Source: Paramagnetospirillum marisnigri (lineage in GTDB: Bacteria; Pseudomonadota; Alphaproteobacteria; Rhodospirillales; Magnetospirillaceae). From it: a stretch of 64,000 bases of DNA. Position numbers and translations under genes: made by a program. The notes under the pieces are model-generated. The model had not been told where the DNA came from. It ran no database searches and saw only the letters and a program-made list of their open reading frames with translations. The stretch is taken from positions 62,001 through 126,000 of the forward strand of contig NZ_LWQT01000028.1 in assembly GCF_001650715.1 (NCBI RefSeq), in the 5' to 3' direction. Below, piece by piece: positions 50,391 through 59,395 of this stretch (within the stretch, counting starts at the first letter, position 1; each line of letters begins with the position of its first letter).

Positions 50391-53300
50391 ATGAAGGCCA
50401 GTTGGATGAGCGTTCTGGGGCGCAAGGAAGCCCTGCTGTTTGGTGTTTCGGCGGTCGCCCTGTTCGCATCCAAGCCGGCAGCGGCGGATCAGACGGTCAA
50501 CGGCAGCGATGTGGCTGGTGGTGCGAACGAAGCTGGGTCGATCACATTCTCGACCGATCATTCGTTCACCATGGCCGATACCTTCACCATCGCCGGTAAC
50601 GTTGACAACGGTTCCGGAGCAGACGGCACCGGTTACCTGGTGTTCGACGGCAACAGCACCGTTGGTGGCGCTATCGGCACCACCAATTCGCTGAATACCG
50701 TTTCGGCGGGTGCCAACAACGCCGAGGTTCAGTTCGACGGCAATATCAACGCCATCAACACCAACTTCTCCTCCGATGGCACGATCTCGCTGAGCAGCGG
50801 CGTCACCGTCAGCGGCAATGTCGACAACACCTCCGGCACCGCTTCGCGCGGCGACCTGACCTTCGCGGGCTCGGGCACCATCGGCGGCGCCATCGGCACC
50901 TCCGCTTCCCTGGCCACCGTCTCGGCCGGCGCCAACAACTCGGAAGTTCAGTTTGACGGAAACGTCAACGCCGGTGAGCTGGCCTTCTCGTCCGACGGCA
51001 CCGTGACCATCGGCGCGTCGGCTACCCTGTCGGGCAATATCGACAATCTGTCGGGTACCGCCTCGCGCGGCGATGTGGTCTTCGCGGGTGACAGCACCAT
51101 CGCCGGTGCCATCGGCACCACCGCCACCCTGGCCACCGTCTCGGCGGGCGCCAACAACAGCACGGTTCAGTTCGATGGCAACATCAACGCCGGTGAGCTG
51201 GCCCTGTCCTCCGATGGGTCGATCATCCTGAGCGATGCCGCCACCCTGACCGGCAACATCGACAACATCTCCGGGACCGCCTCGTCCGGTGCCGTGACCT
51301 TCGCGGGCAACAGCACCGTCGGCGGCGCCATCGGCACCACCAACACCCTGGCCACCGTCTCGGCGGGCGCCAACAATGCCGAGGTCCAGTTCGGCGGCAA
51401 TGTCAACGCCGGTGAGCTGCAGCTGTCCTCGGATGGTACCGTCAGCATCGCTGATGCCGCGACCATCAGCGGCAACGTCGACAACCTGTCGGGCACCGCG
51501 TCCAGGGGTGACCTGAACTTTGCCGGCAACAGCACCGTCGGCGGCGCCATCGGCACCACCAACACCCTGGCCACCGTCTCGGCGGGCGCCAACAACGCCG
51601 AGGTCCAGTTCAGCGGCAATGTCGGCGCTGGCGAATTGGCCTTCACGTCCGATGGCACCGTGACCTTCAGCGATGCCGCGACCCTGTCGGGCAACATCGA
51701 CAACCTGTCGGGTACCGCCTCACGCGGCGATGTGGTTTTCGCGGGCAGCAGCACCGTTGGCGGCGCCATCGGCACCACCGCCACCTTGGCCACCGTCTCG
51801 GCGGGCGCCAACAACAGCACGGTGCAGTTCGACGGCAACATCAGCGCCGGTGAAGTGGTCCTGTCCTCCGACGGATCGATCATCCTGAGCGATGCCGCCA
51901 CCCTGACCGGCAACATCGACAACCTGTCGGGCACCGCCTCGTCCGGCGCCGTGACCTTCGCGGGCAGCAGCACGGTCGGCGGCGCCATCGGCACCACCGC
52001 CACCGTGGGCACCGTCTCGGCGGGCGCCAACAATTCCGAAGTCCAGTTCAGCGGCAATGTCAACGCCGGTGAGCTGCAGCTGTCCTCTGATGGCACCGTC
52101 AGCCTCTCCGATGCCGCGACCATTAGCGGCAACGTCGACAACACCTCGGGCACCGCGTCCAAGGGCGACGTGACCTTCGCGGGCAACAGCACGGTCGGCG
52201 GCGCCATCGGCACCACCGCCACCCTGGCCACCGTCTCGGCGGGTGCCAACAATGCCGAGGTCCAGTTCAGCGGCAATGTCGGCGCTGGCGAATTGGCCTT
52301 CACGTCCGATGGTACCGTGACCTTCAGCGATGCCGCGACCCTGTCGGGCAATATCGACAACCTGTCGGGCACCGCCTCGCGCGGCGATGTGAGCTTCGCG
52401 GGCAACAGCACCGTCGGCGGCGCCATCGGCACCACCAACACCCTGGCCACCGTCTCGGCGGGCGCCAACAATGCCGAGGTCCAGTTCGACGGCAATATCG
52501 GCGCCGGTGAGCTGACCTTCTCGTCCGATGGCACCGTGACCATCGGCGCGTCGGCCACCCTGTCGGGCAATATCGACAACCTGTCGGGTACCGCCTCGCG
52601 CGGCGATGTGGTTTTCGCGGGCAGCAGCACCGTTGGCGGCGCCATCGGCACCACCGCCACCCTGGCCACCGTCTCGGCCGGTGCCACGACCACCACGGTT
52701 CAGTTCGATGGCAACATCAGCGCCGGTGAAGTGGTCCTGTCCTCCGATGGCTCGATCATCCTGAGCGATGCCGCCACCCTGACCGGCAACATCGACAACC
52801 TGTCGGGCACCGCCTCGTCCGGCGCCGTGACCTTCGCGGGCAACAGCACCGTTGGCGGCGCCATCGGCACCACCGCCACCGTGGGCACCGTCTCGGCGGG
52901 CGCCAACAATGCCGAGGTCCAGTTCAGCGGCAATGTCAACGCCGGTGAGCTGCAGCTGTCCTCGGATGGCACCGTCAGCCTCTCCGATGCCGCGACCATC
53001 AGCGGCAACGTCGACAACACCTCGGGCACCGCGTCCAAGGGCGACGTGACCTTCGCGGGCAACAGCACCGTCGGTGGCGCCATCGGCACCACCGCCACCC
53101 TGGCCACCGTCTCGGCGGGTGCCAACAATGCCGAGGTCCAGTTCAGCGGCAATGTCGGCGCTGGCGAATTGGCCTTCACGTCCGATGGTACCGTGACCTT
53201 CAGCGATGCCGCGACCCTGTCGGGCAACATCGACAACCTGTCGGGTACCGCCTCGCGCGGCGATGTGAGCTTCGCTGGCAGCAGCACCGTCGGCGGCGCC

Positions 53301-55859
53301 ATCGGCACCACCGCCACCCTGGCTACGGTCTCGGCGGGTGCCAACAACAGCACTGTGCAGTTCGACGGCAATATCGGCGCCGGTGAGCTGGCCTTCTCGT
53401 CCGATGGCAGCATCACCATCGGTGCGTCGGCCACCCTGTCGGGCAATATCGACAACCTGTCGGGTACCGCCTCGCGCGGCGATGTGACCTTCGCCGGTGA
53501 CAGCACCGTCGGCGGCGCCATCGGTACCACCGCCACCCTGGCCACCGTTTCGGCCGGCACCACTGCCACCACGGTGCAGTTCGATGGCAACATCAACGCT
53601 GGTGAAGTGGTCCTGTCCTCCGATGGCTCGATCATCCTGAGCGATGCCGCTACCCTGACCGGCAACATTGACAACCTGTCGGGCACCGCCTCCAAGGGCG
53701 ATGTGACCTTCGCGGGCAACAGCACGGTCGGCGGCGCCATCGGCACCACCGCCACCCTGGCCACTGTCTCGGCGGGTGCCAACAATGCCGAGGTCCAGTT
53801 CAGTGGCAATGTCGGCGCTGGCGAATTGGCCTTCACGTCCGATGGTACCGTGACCTTCAGTGATGCCGCGACCCTGTCGGGCAACATCGACAACCTGTCG
53901 GGTACCGCCTCGCGCGGCGATGTGAGCTTCGCGGGCAACAGCACGGTCGGCGGCGCCATCGGCACCACCAATACCCTGGCGTCGGTCACCGCGGGTGCCA
54001 ACAACTCGGAAGTTCAGTTCGACGGCAATATCAGCGCCGGCGAGCTGGCCCTGTCCTCCGACGGCTCGGTGACCCTGGCCACCGGTGTCTCGGTGTCCGG
54101 CAACATCGACAACACGTCCGGCACCGCCGAGCGTGGTGAAGTGACCTTCAACGGTAATACCACCGTTGCCGGTGCGTTGGGCTCTTCCAACCTGCTCGGC
54201 ACTGTGACGGCTGGCGCCAGCGGCACCACCGCCCAGTTCGACAGCACCAACCTGCGGTCCAACACCTTCACTCTGAATGCTGGCACCACCCAGTTGACCG
54301 GTGCGACCCCGACCATCACCGGCGACGTGACCCTGGCCAACAATGGTACCTTGTACCTGTCCAATGCTTCGACCACCCAGGTTGCGGCGGGCGGTACCGC
54401 GACCGGCGCGGTGACCTTCGCTGGCACCGGCAGCACCCTGAAGCTGGCCGTTACCAACGCGACCACTTACGCCGCCCTGTCGGCGGCCGGTGCGGTCAAC
54501 CTGGCCAACGGCGTCATCTACATGGATCTGTCGGGTGTTACCTCGGCAATCGCCAGCAACCAGGCCTTCACGGTGGTTGACGCCACTACGACCGGCCTGA
54601 CTGCGGGTAACGGTGACGTGACGGTGCAGACCAACTCCGCCGCGGTGACCTTCACCACCGCGTCGGCCGGTAACCAGATCATTCTGACCTCTGCTCGTAA
54701 CGGCGGCGGTTATGCTGGTGCGGCTTCCGGTACCACCAGCAATGTCACCGGCCTGAGCACGGCTCTGACTAATCTGGTCGGGTCCGCCACTGGTAGCATG
54801 GCCACCCTGCTGAGCACCCTGGACTCCATGAGCGCCAGCAACCTTGGCACCGCCCTGAACCAGTTGGCTCCGTCGGTCAACAACGCGACGGTTTCGGCGA
54901 CCAATCAGGCGCAGCAGGCTCTGACCAATGTCATCCTGACCCGTGTCGCGGCGACCCAGGGTCACCAGATCGCCATGACCGAGGGTGAGGCCAGTGGCTT
55001 CGCCGCTGGTGAAGGCGACAAGCGGAACGGTGCGTGGATCCAGGTTCTGGGCTCCATGGCCGACCAGGGAACCCGCGAGGGCGTGGATGGCTATGACGCC
55101 ACGACCTACGGTGTTGCCATGGGTGTCGATCGCAAGATCACCGACAAGGCCCTTCTTGGTCTGTCCTTCGCCTTCGCCAACACGACCATCGATGACAAGG
55201 GTGTCCGTTCGGGTAACACTACCGACGTGAACAGCTACATGTTCACTCTGTACGGGACCTACGACATCACTCCGAAGTGGTTCGTGACCGGCAATGCGAC
55301 CTTCGGCTTGCACCAGTACGATACCTTCCGTACCTCCAACCTGCTCTCGAGCAACGCTTCTGGGTCGCACAACGGCTACCAGTACACGGTTGGATCGCAG
55401 GTTGGTTACAAGTTCGAACTGCCCAACAGCATCCTCGTGACCCCGTTCGCGGCGATGGAATACAGCCACTTGGCGCAGGACGGCTACACCGAAACCGGTA
55501 CCGGTGCGATGTCTCTGAAGGTCAACGACATCTCCACCAACAGCTTCAAGATTGGTGGCGGCGTCCGGGCTTCGGGCGATATCAAGCACTCGTCCAAGCT
55601 GGTCTTCCGTCCGGAAGTCCATGGTGGTGTGTATCACGACGTGATCGGCGACCGTGGCGACACCACGGCGACCTTCACTGGCGGTGGCTCGGCCTTCACC
55701 ACCTCGGGCGTGAAGCCGGCTCAGACCTCCTTCAACGCTGGTCTCGGTCTCACCGTCCTGACCACCTCCGACATCTCGGTCTCCGCGACCTACGATGCCG
55801 ATATGAAGGAAGATTACATGGCCCATACCGGCTCCATGAAGGTGCGCATGCCCTTCTGA
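50391..55859 (+). CDS. Large repetitive autotransporter (type Va) adhesin-like protein
   Basis: 1822 residues. A signal peptide (positively charged start, hydrophobic core ALLFGVSAVALFASKPAAA, likely cleaved near residue 32) leads to a passenger with 16 repeats of 73 residues (69-1236), a 17th diverged repeat, then a less regular Thr/Asn-rich part. A helical linker (NLGTALNQLAPSVNNATVSA) precedes a C-terminal autotransporter barrel from about residue 1545 (NGAWIQVLGSMADQGTREG) that ends in Phe (KVRMPF), the usual beta-signal. No cysteines in the passenger were seen. Probably exported by the Sec and barrel pathways and cell-surface exposed. AAGGGGAG at the right distance precedes ATG. I see no clear promoter in the 188-bp leader region. 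Confidence 0.94.
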   Translation: MKASWMSVLGRKEALLFGVSAVALFASKPAAADQTVNGSDVAGGANEAGSITFSTDHSFTMADTFTIAGNVDNGSGADGTGYLVFDGNSTVGGAIGTTNSLNTVSAGANNAEVQFDGNINAINTNFSSDGTISLSSGVTVSGNVDNTSGTASRGDLTFAGSGTIGGAIGTSASLATVSAGANNSEVQFDGNVNAGELAFSSDGTVTIGASATLSGNIDNLSGTASRGDVVFAGDSTIAGAIGTTATLATVSAGANNSTVQFDGNINAGELALSSDGSIILSDAATLTGNIDNISGTASSGAVTFAGNSTVGGAIGTTNTLATVSAGANNAEVQFGGNVNAGELQLSSDGTVSIADAATISGNVDNLSGTASRGDLNFAGNSTVGGAIGTTNTLATVSAGANNAEVQFSGNVGAGELAFTSDGTVTFSDAATLSGNIDNLSGTASRGDVVFAGSSTVGGAIGTTATLATVSAGANNSTVQFDGNISAGEVVLSSDGSIILSDAATLTGNIDNLSGTASSGAVTFAGSSTVGGAIGTTATVGTVSAGANNSEVQFSGNVNAGELQLSSDGTVSLSDAATISGNVDNTSGTASKGDVTFAGNSTVGGAIGTTATLATVSAGANNAEVQFSGNVGAGELAFTSDGTVTFSDAATLSGNIDNLSGTASRGDVSFAGNSTVGGAIGTTNTLATVSAGANNAEVQFDGNIGAGELTFSSDGTVTIGASATLSGNIDNLSGTASRGDVVFAGSSTVGGAIGTTATLATVSAGATTTTVQFDGNISAGEVVLSSDGSIILSDAATLTGNIDNLSGTASSGAVTFAGNSTVGGAIGTTATVGTVSAGANNAEVQFSGNVNAGELQLSSDGTVSLSDAATISGNVDNTSGTASKGDVTFAGNSTVGGAIGTTATLATVSAGANNAEVQFSGNVGAGELAFTSDGTVTFSDAATLSGNIDNLSGTASRGDVSFAGSSTVGGAIGTTATLATVSAGANNSTVQFDGNIGAGELAFSSDGSITIGASATLSGNIDNLSGTASRGDVTFAGDSTVGGAIGTTATLATVSAGTTATTVQFDGNINAGEVVLSSDGSIILSDAATLTGNIDNLSGTASKGDVTFAGNSTVGGAIGTTATLATVSAGANNAEVQFSGNVGAGELAFTSDGTVTFSDAATLSGNIDNLSGTASRGDVSFAGNSTVGGAIGTTNTLASVTAGANNSEVQFDGNISAGELALSSDGSVTLATGVSVSGNIDNTSGTAERGEVTFNGNTTVAGALGSSNLLGTVTAGASGTTAQFDSTNLRSNTFTLNAGTTQLTGATPTITGDVTLANNGTLYLSNASTTQVAAGGTATGAVTFAGTGSTLKLAVTNATTYAALSAAGAVNLANGVIYMDLSGVTSAIASNQAFTVVDATTTGLTAGNGDVTVQTNSAAVTFTTASAGNQIILTSARNGGGYAGAASGTTSNVTGLSTALTNLVGSATGSMATLLSTLDSMSASNLGTALNQLAPSVNNATVSATNQAQQALTNVILTRVAATQGHQIAMTEGEASGFAAGEGDKRNGAWIQVLGSMADQGTREGVDGYDATTYGVAMGVDRKITDKALLGLSFAFANTTIDDKGVRSGNTTDVNSYMFTLYGTYDITPKWFVTGNATFGLHQYDTFRTSNLLSSNASGSHNGYQYTVGSQVGYKFELPNSILVTPFAAMEYSHLAQDGYTETGTGAMSLKVNDISTNSFKIGGGVRASGDIKHSSKLVFRPEVHGGVYHDVIGDRGDTTATFTGGGSAFTTSGVKPAQTSFNAGLGLTVLTTSDISVSATYDADMKEDYMAHTGSMKVRMPF
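50595..54317 (+). repeat. In-frame 219-bp tandem repeats of the autotransporter passenger
   Basis: Units begin at 50595 and then every 219 bp (50814, 51033, 51252 ... 53880), 16 units with no indel, followed by a 17th diverged unit from 54099. Each encodes GN(I/V)DN(L/T/I)SGTAS...VQFxGN...SDG. Unit ends fall into a few types (TIGASATLS, IILSDAATLT, SLSDAATIS, TFSDAATLS) that recur in an alpha-beta-gamma-delta order with losses, so there is a larger four-unit period of 876 bp. Neighbouring units differ mostly by synonymous or conservative changes. Confidence 0.95.
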
Positions 55860-55880
55860 TCGGTACGGTAGTTTCAGGAG

Positions 55881-55913
55881 ATACCCCCGTCGGCAACGGC
55901 GGGGGTATTTTCT
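55881..55913 (+). terminator. Intrinsic terminator of the autotransporter gene
   Basis: ATACCCCCG (55881-55889), a short GC-rich loop, and CGGGGGTAT (55900-55908) form a stable hairpin 21 bases after the stop, followed by TTTCTT. Confidence 0.9.
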
Positions 55914-55982
55914 TGCCCGTGGGCAACCATGACGCCAAAGTTCGATTCCAACGCCATGGTGAACAATGACCTGGAACCGGGC

Positions 55983-57935
55983 ATGACCGATCATCCATCG
56001 CTAGATACATTCCAAACAGCCCTTGACCTTCAGGTGGCAGGGCAGAGTGCCGCCGCCATCCAGGCCTACGACAAAGTCATCGCTGAACAGCCCGACCACC
56101 ATCGTGCCTGTTATAACCGGGGGATCGCTCTGGCCGAGGGCGGACGCCTCGCCGATGCGATGGTCTCCTATGCGCTGGCGGCCGCGTCACGTCCCGACTA
56201 CCCTGATGCCTATGTCAATCTTGCTGCCCTGTGCGACGGCCTCGAACTGTATGACAAGTCGCTTGAAACCCTGCGGCTTGGGGCCTTGCGCTGCCGTCCT
56301 CATGCCGCGCTTCATAACAATCTGGGACAGGCACTCGCAGGCCGCGGCAAATTGCAGGAGGCGATGAACGCCTTTTCGGTGGCCTTATCCGCGGCGCCGG
56401 ATTTAGTTCCCGCCCTGATGGGTTTGGGAAAGGCGGCTTTCGAGCTCGGACAGCACACCATCGCCTTCGAGGCCTTCCGAAAGGCCGAGCAGACGGGCGG
56501 TGGCGCAGATGCGATCAATGGTATTGGCGCGGTCCTGCGAGCGACAGGTCGAACAGCGGAAGCCGCAGATGAGTTTCGTCGGGCGGTTGAGTGTGATCCG
56601 GGCAATCCCGATTCGCACAATAATTTAGGGCTAACACTCCGTCAGCAAGGCCGTTTCGGCGACGCAATCGACTGTTTTCGCTCCTCGCTTCGTCTGCGGC
56701 CCACTTCTACAGCGGTACATGACAATTATCTGTTCTGCCTACAATACGATCCGACCATCACACCATCCGATATGGCGATTGAGTCGGCTGAGTGGGTCTG
56801 CCACACACGGGAAATTGTTCCGCTGCCGCCGCCAAAGAACATTTGGCAACCTCACCGACGCTTGCGGATCGGCTATGTTTCGCCAGATTTTCGCCAGCAC
56901 GCATGCATGTATTTCCTGGAGCCGCTCATCCAGGCGCATGATCGTCGCGGGTTCGAGATATTCTGTTACGCCGAGGTGGCCGTCGAAGACGACCTGACCC
57001 GACAGCTAGCGTCAACGGTCGACGGATGGACAAATACCTATGGCATGAATGATGCGCAACTGGCGGCGCGAATAAGAGCGGATGGTGTCGATATCCTGGT
57101 GGACCTCGCTGGCCATACAGGGGGCAATCGCCTAATGGCCTTCGCCTATCGTCCGGCCCCGATTCAACTCGCGACTCTGATCGGTTATGCCGCAACCACG
57201 GGTCTCAATGTGTTTGACGCCATCCTGGGCGATCCTTATCTGACTCCTCAGGGCAGCGAAGCCCATTTTACCGAACCGGTGCTGCGTCTGCCTCGCATAA
57301 TTGCGCCATTCAAGCCAAGAGCGGACTGGCCTGCCCCACCACCACTGGAGCTGGGCGCCGGTTTCGCATGCGTTGCCGATCCAGCACGCATCGATGGACG
57401 AACCCTGGCCCTGTGGGAGCAAATCCTGGAAGGGGTGCCAGACACTCGTCTTCTGCTCAAGCACGCTCTCTTTACAGACCCAGCCGCCACCTGTGAATGG
57501 CGCTCGCGCTTGGGCAAGCTGTCCGACCGCATCGATCTCGAGGGCATCCCCGGGGGGTGGTCCCGCCATATGGAGTCCTACGGGAGAATGGCGGTCGTGC
57601 TGGACACTCCCATGCATTCGGGCGGCACTACCGTCGCCATTCCCCTGTGGATGGGGGTTCCCGTCGTGACGCTGGCAGGGCCCAATAGCTGGCAGCGTTT
57701 CGGCGCCACCCTGGTTGCAAACGCGGGACTTCCAGATCTGGTCGCCCTGGACGATACCGACTATATCGCCAAGGCCGTCATGCTGATGAGGGATAAGGCG
57801 TTGCTCCAAGACCTTCGGGCGAATCTGCGGAGTAGAATGGCCGCCTCACCTCTGTGCGATGCGACGCTTCACGCCGACGATTTGTCCCGAACTTATCGGA
57901 GCCTGTGGTGTGACGCCTGTTCCGACCACGCATGA
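55983..57935 (+). CDS. TPR-GT41 glycosyltransferase 12, Arg type
   Basis: About 650 residues from ATG 55983; two earlier in-frame ATGs (55929, 55956) would add up to 18 residues and the right one is unclear. TPR units run to about 285 (YDKSLETLRLGALRCRPHAA), then the catalytic half from RRLRIGYVSPDFRQHACMYF (about 292). The site reads VADPARIDGRTLALW (Arg). The loop YAATTGLNVFDAIL, donor motif LDTPMHSGGTTVAIPLWMG and PNSWQR resemble the minus-strand gene at 26025. It follows the autotransporter's terminator directly. Confidence 0.9.
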   Translation: MTDHPSLDTFQTALDLQVAGQSAAAIQAYDKVIAEQPDHHRACYNRGIALAEGGRLADAMVSYALAAASRPDYPDAYVNLAALCDGLELYDKSLETLRLGALRCRPHAALHNNLGQALAGRGKLQEAMNAFSVALSAAPDLVPALMGLGKAAFELGQHTIAFEAFRKAEQTGGGADAINGIGAVLRATGRTAEAADEFRRAVECDPGNPDSHNNLGLTLRQQGRFGDAIDCFRSSLRLRPTSTAVHDNYLFCLQYDPTITPSDMAIESAEWVCHTREIVPLPPPKNIWQPHRRLRIGYVSPDFRQHACMYFLEPLIQAHDRRGFEIFCYAEVAVEDDLTRQLASTVDGWTNTYGMNDAQLAARIRADGVDILVDLAGHTGGNRLMAFAYRPAPIQLATLIGYAATTGLNVFDAILGDPYLTPQGSEAHFTEPVLRLPRIIAPFKPRADWPAPPPLELGAGFACVADPARIDGRTLALWEQILEGVPDTRLLLKHALFTDPAATCEWRSRLGKLSDRIDLEGIPGGWSRHMESYGRMAVVLDTPMHSGGTTVAIPLWMGVPVVTLAGPNSWQRFGATLVANAGLPDLVALDDTDYIAKAVMLMRDKALLQDLRANLRSRMAASPLCDATLHADDLSRTYRSLWCDACSDHA

Positions 57936-58015
57936 GCCGATTCCCCCTTTGGGCGCCAGGCCTTCTGGGTTAAGGTCGGTTCAATCACACGCCATTCCCG
58001 CATTTGGAGATACCG

Positions 58016-59395
58016 TTGACGGAAGATGATATCCAGCGCCTGATGGATATGGTGGATAGCGGAGATGCCGCTGCTGTGTTGGCTGAATGTCAGCGGGACA
58101 CCACTAAGGATTGGGTAAGGCTATATGTTCAGGGTGTGGCGCTGGCGACCTTGGGACGCCGCCAGGAGGCACTGGAATCCGTCCGCGAAGCTATCCACCA
58201 GAATCCCTCTGATCGTCGGCCGTGGTGGACCGCCATGCACCTGATGCAGGGGGAGGCCTCACACGCCGACTTCATCGAGTTTCTCCCCTCCTATCTCGAA
58301 CGGTTTCCGGGAGATCTCCAGGTCCGGAATTTCATCGGCTCCGTGTTCAGCAAGGAAGAGCGATGGGCTGAGGCCCAACGGGAATTCAATCAGGCCATAG
58401 CGTTCGATCCCCGGCAATCCCTGGCCCATTTCGGCAAGGTGGTGGCACTGATTGGTGAAGGCCGATTTGAAGATGCATCACGTGCCCTGGAAGACGGCAA
58501 GGCCATGCGTCCTCGTTTCGACGCACAAGCCGCCGTCAGGCTTAATTCCGAGGGGCTCGCCCTGGCCGAACTCGGACGCTGGTCCGAGGCGGCGGCCAAG
58601 TTTCGCGCCGCCGTGGCCGCCCATATCGAGGCGGATGAAGCCCACTACAATCTGGGTGTCGCCCTGAAGCAGATGGGGGCCGTCGACTTTTTTCCCTTTG
58701 CCCCCCTAAATCCAATGTTCCGACGATTGCGGGACCTGTTCTATGCAATGTCCTACTACGAAAATCAGGATCCGTCGTGGCGATCACTGAATTCGATGTG
58801 GCAGGGGCGGATCATGCAGAAATTCCCAGCCGATATGATGACCTATCATCGTATCCTGTGGGAGACGAAACCGACGCTGATCGTCGAATGTGGGACCTTC
58901 GACGGCGGCAGCGCGCTCTATTACGCCTCGCTGTTTGACATGGTCGGCGAGGGACGGGTCGTGTCGGTGGACATCATCCACAAGGATGGGCTGCCTCACC
59001 ATCCCCGGGTCGAGTATATCACTGGCTCAAGCATCGCTCCCGAGATTGTCCGTCGGGTCCGGAACGCCGTTCGGCCCGGTGACCGGGTAATGGTGGTTCT
59101 CGACTCCAACCACGATCGAGATCATGTGGAAGCAGAGTTGGCGGCCTATCATGATCTGGTCACGTCTGGCTGCTATCTGGTCGTCGAGGACAGCAGCATC
59201 GATTTGTGCCCAGTGGCCAACACCCATTACCAGAATGGCGGTCCACTCTACGCCATAGCGGATTTTATCGGACAGCATCCAGAATATGTCATTGATCGAC
59301 GCCGCGAGCAGTATCTGACCACTGTCGCGCCTTACGGTTTCCTATATCGGATTCCTCCGATCCCGGATCGTGGGACCGCTTCCGCTGAATCATGA
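58016..59395 (+). CDS. TPR fused to CmcI/rhamnosyl O-methyltransferase-type domain
   Basis: 459 residues from a TTG start with GGAGA five bases before (an upstream TTG at 58004 is less well placed). Residues 1-225 are TPR-like (RWAEAQREFNQAIAFDPRQS). From about 270 the sequence changes to a SAM-methyltransferase fold: LIVECGTFDGGSALYYAS, VSVDIIHKDGLPHHP, MVVLDSNHDRDHVEAE, LVVEDSSIDL. This is the CmcI/cephalosporin-hydroxylase family (PF04989), whose relatives O-methylate rhamnose in glycans. It probably caps sugars added by the GT41 enzymes. The stop overlaps the next start (ATGA). Confidence 0.88.
   Translation: MTEDDIQRLMDMVDSGDAAAVLAECQRDTTKDWVRLYVQGVALATLGRRQEALESVREAIHQNPSDRRPWWTAMHLMQGEASHADFIEFLPSYLERFPGDLQVRNFIGSVFSKEERWAEAQREFNQAIAFDPRQSLAHFGKVVALIGEGRFEDASRALEDGKAMRPRFDAQAAVRLNSEGLALAELGRWSEAAAKFRAAVAAHIEADEAHYNLGVALKQMGAVDFFPFAPLNPMFRRLRDLFYAMSYYENQDPSWRSLNSMWQGRIMQKFPADMMTYHRILWETKPTLIVECGTFDGGSALYYASLFDMVGEGRVVSVDIIHKDGLPHHPRVEYITGSSIAPEIVRRVRNAVRPGDRVMVVLDSNHDRDHVEAELAAYHDLVTSGCYLVVEDSSIDLCPVANTHYQNGGPLYAIADFIGQHPEYVIDRRREQYLTTVAPYGFLYRIPPIPDRGTASAES

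Noticed and set aside
50595-54317. The regular 219-bp repeats as a CRISPR array
   Set aside because: Unit length is far too long, there are no unique spacers, and all units are in one reading frame.
51720-55994. A 1424-codon open frame antisense to the autotransporter, and others of 434 and 509 codons over the same repeats
   Set aside because: The repeats share a codon pattern that leaves the opposite strand open. No ribosome site, signal or known domain, and the sense strand clearly encodes an autotransporter with a signal peptide and barrel.
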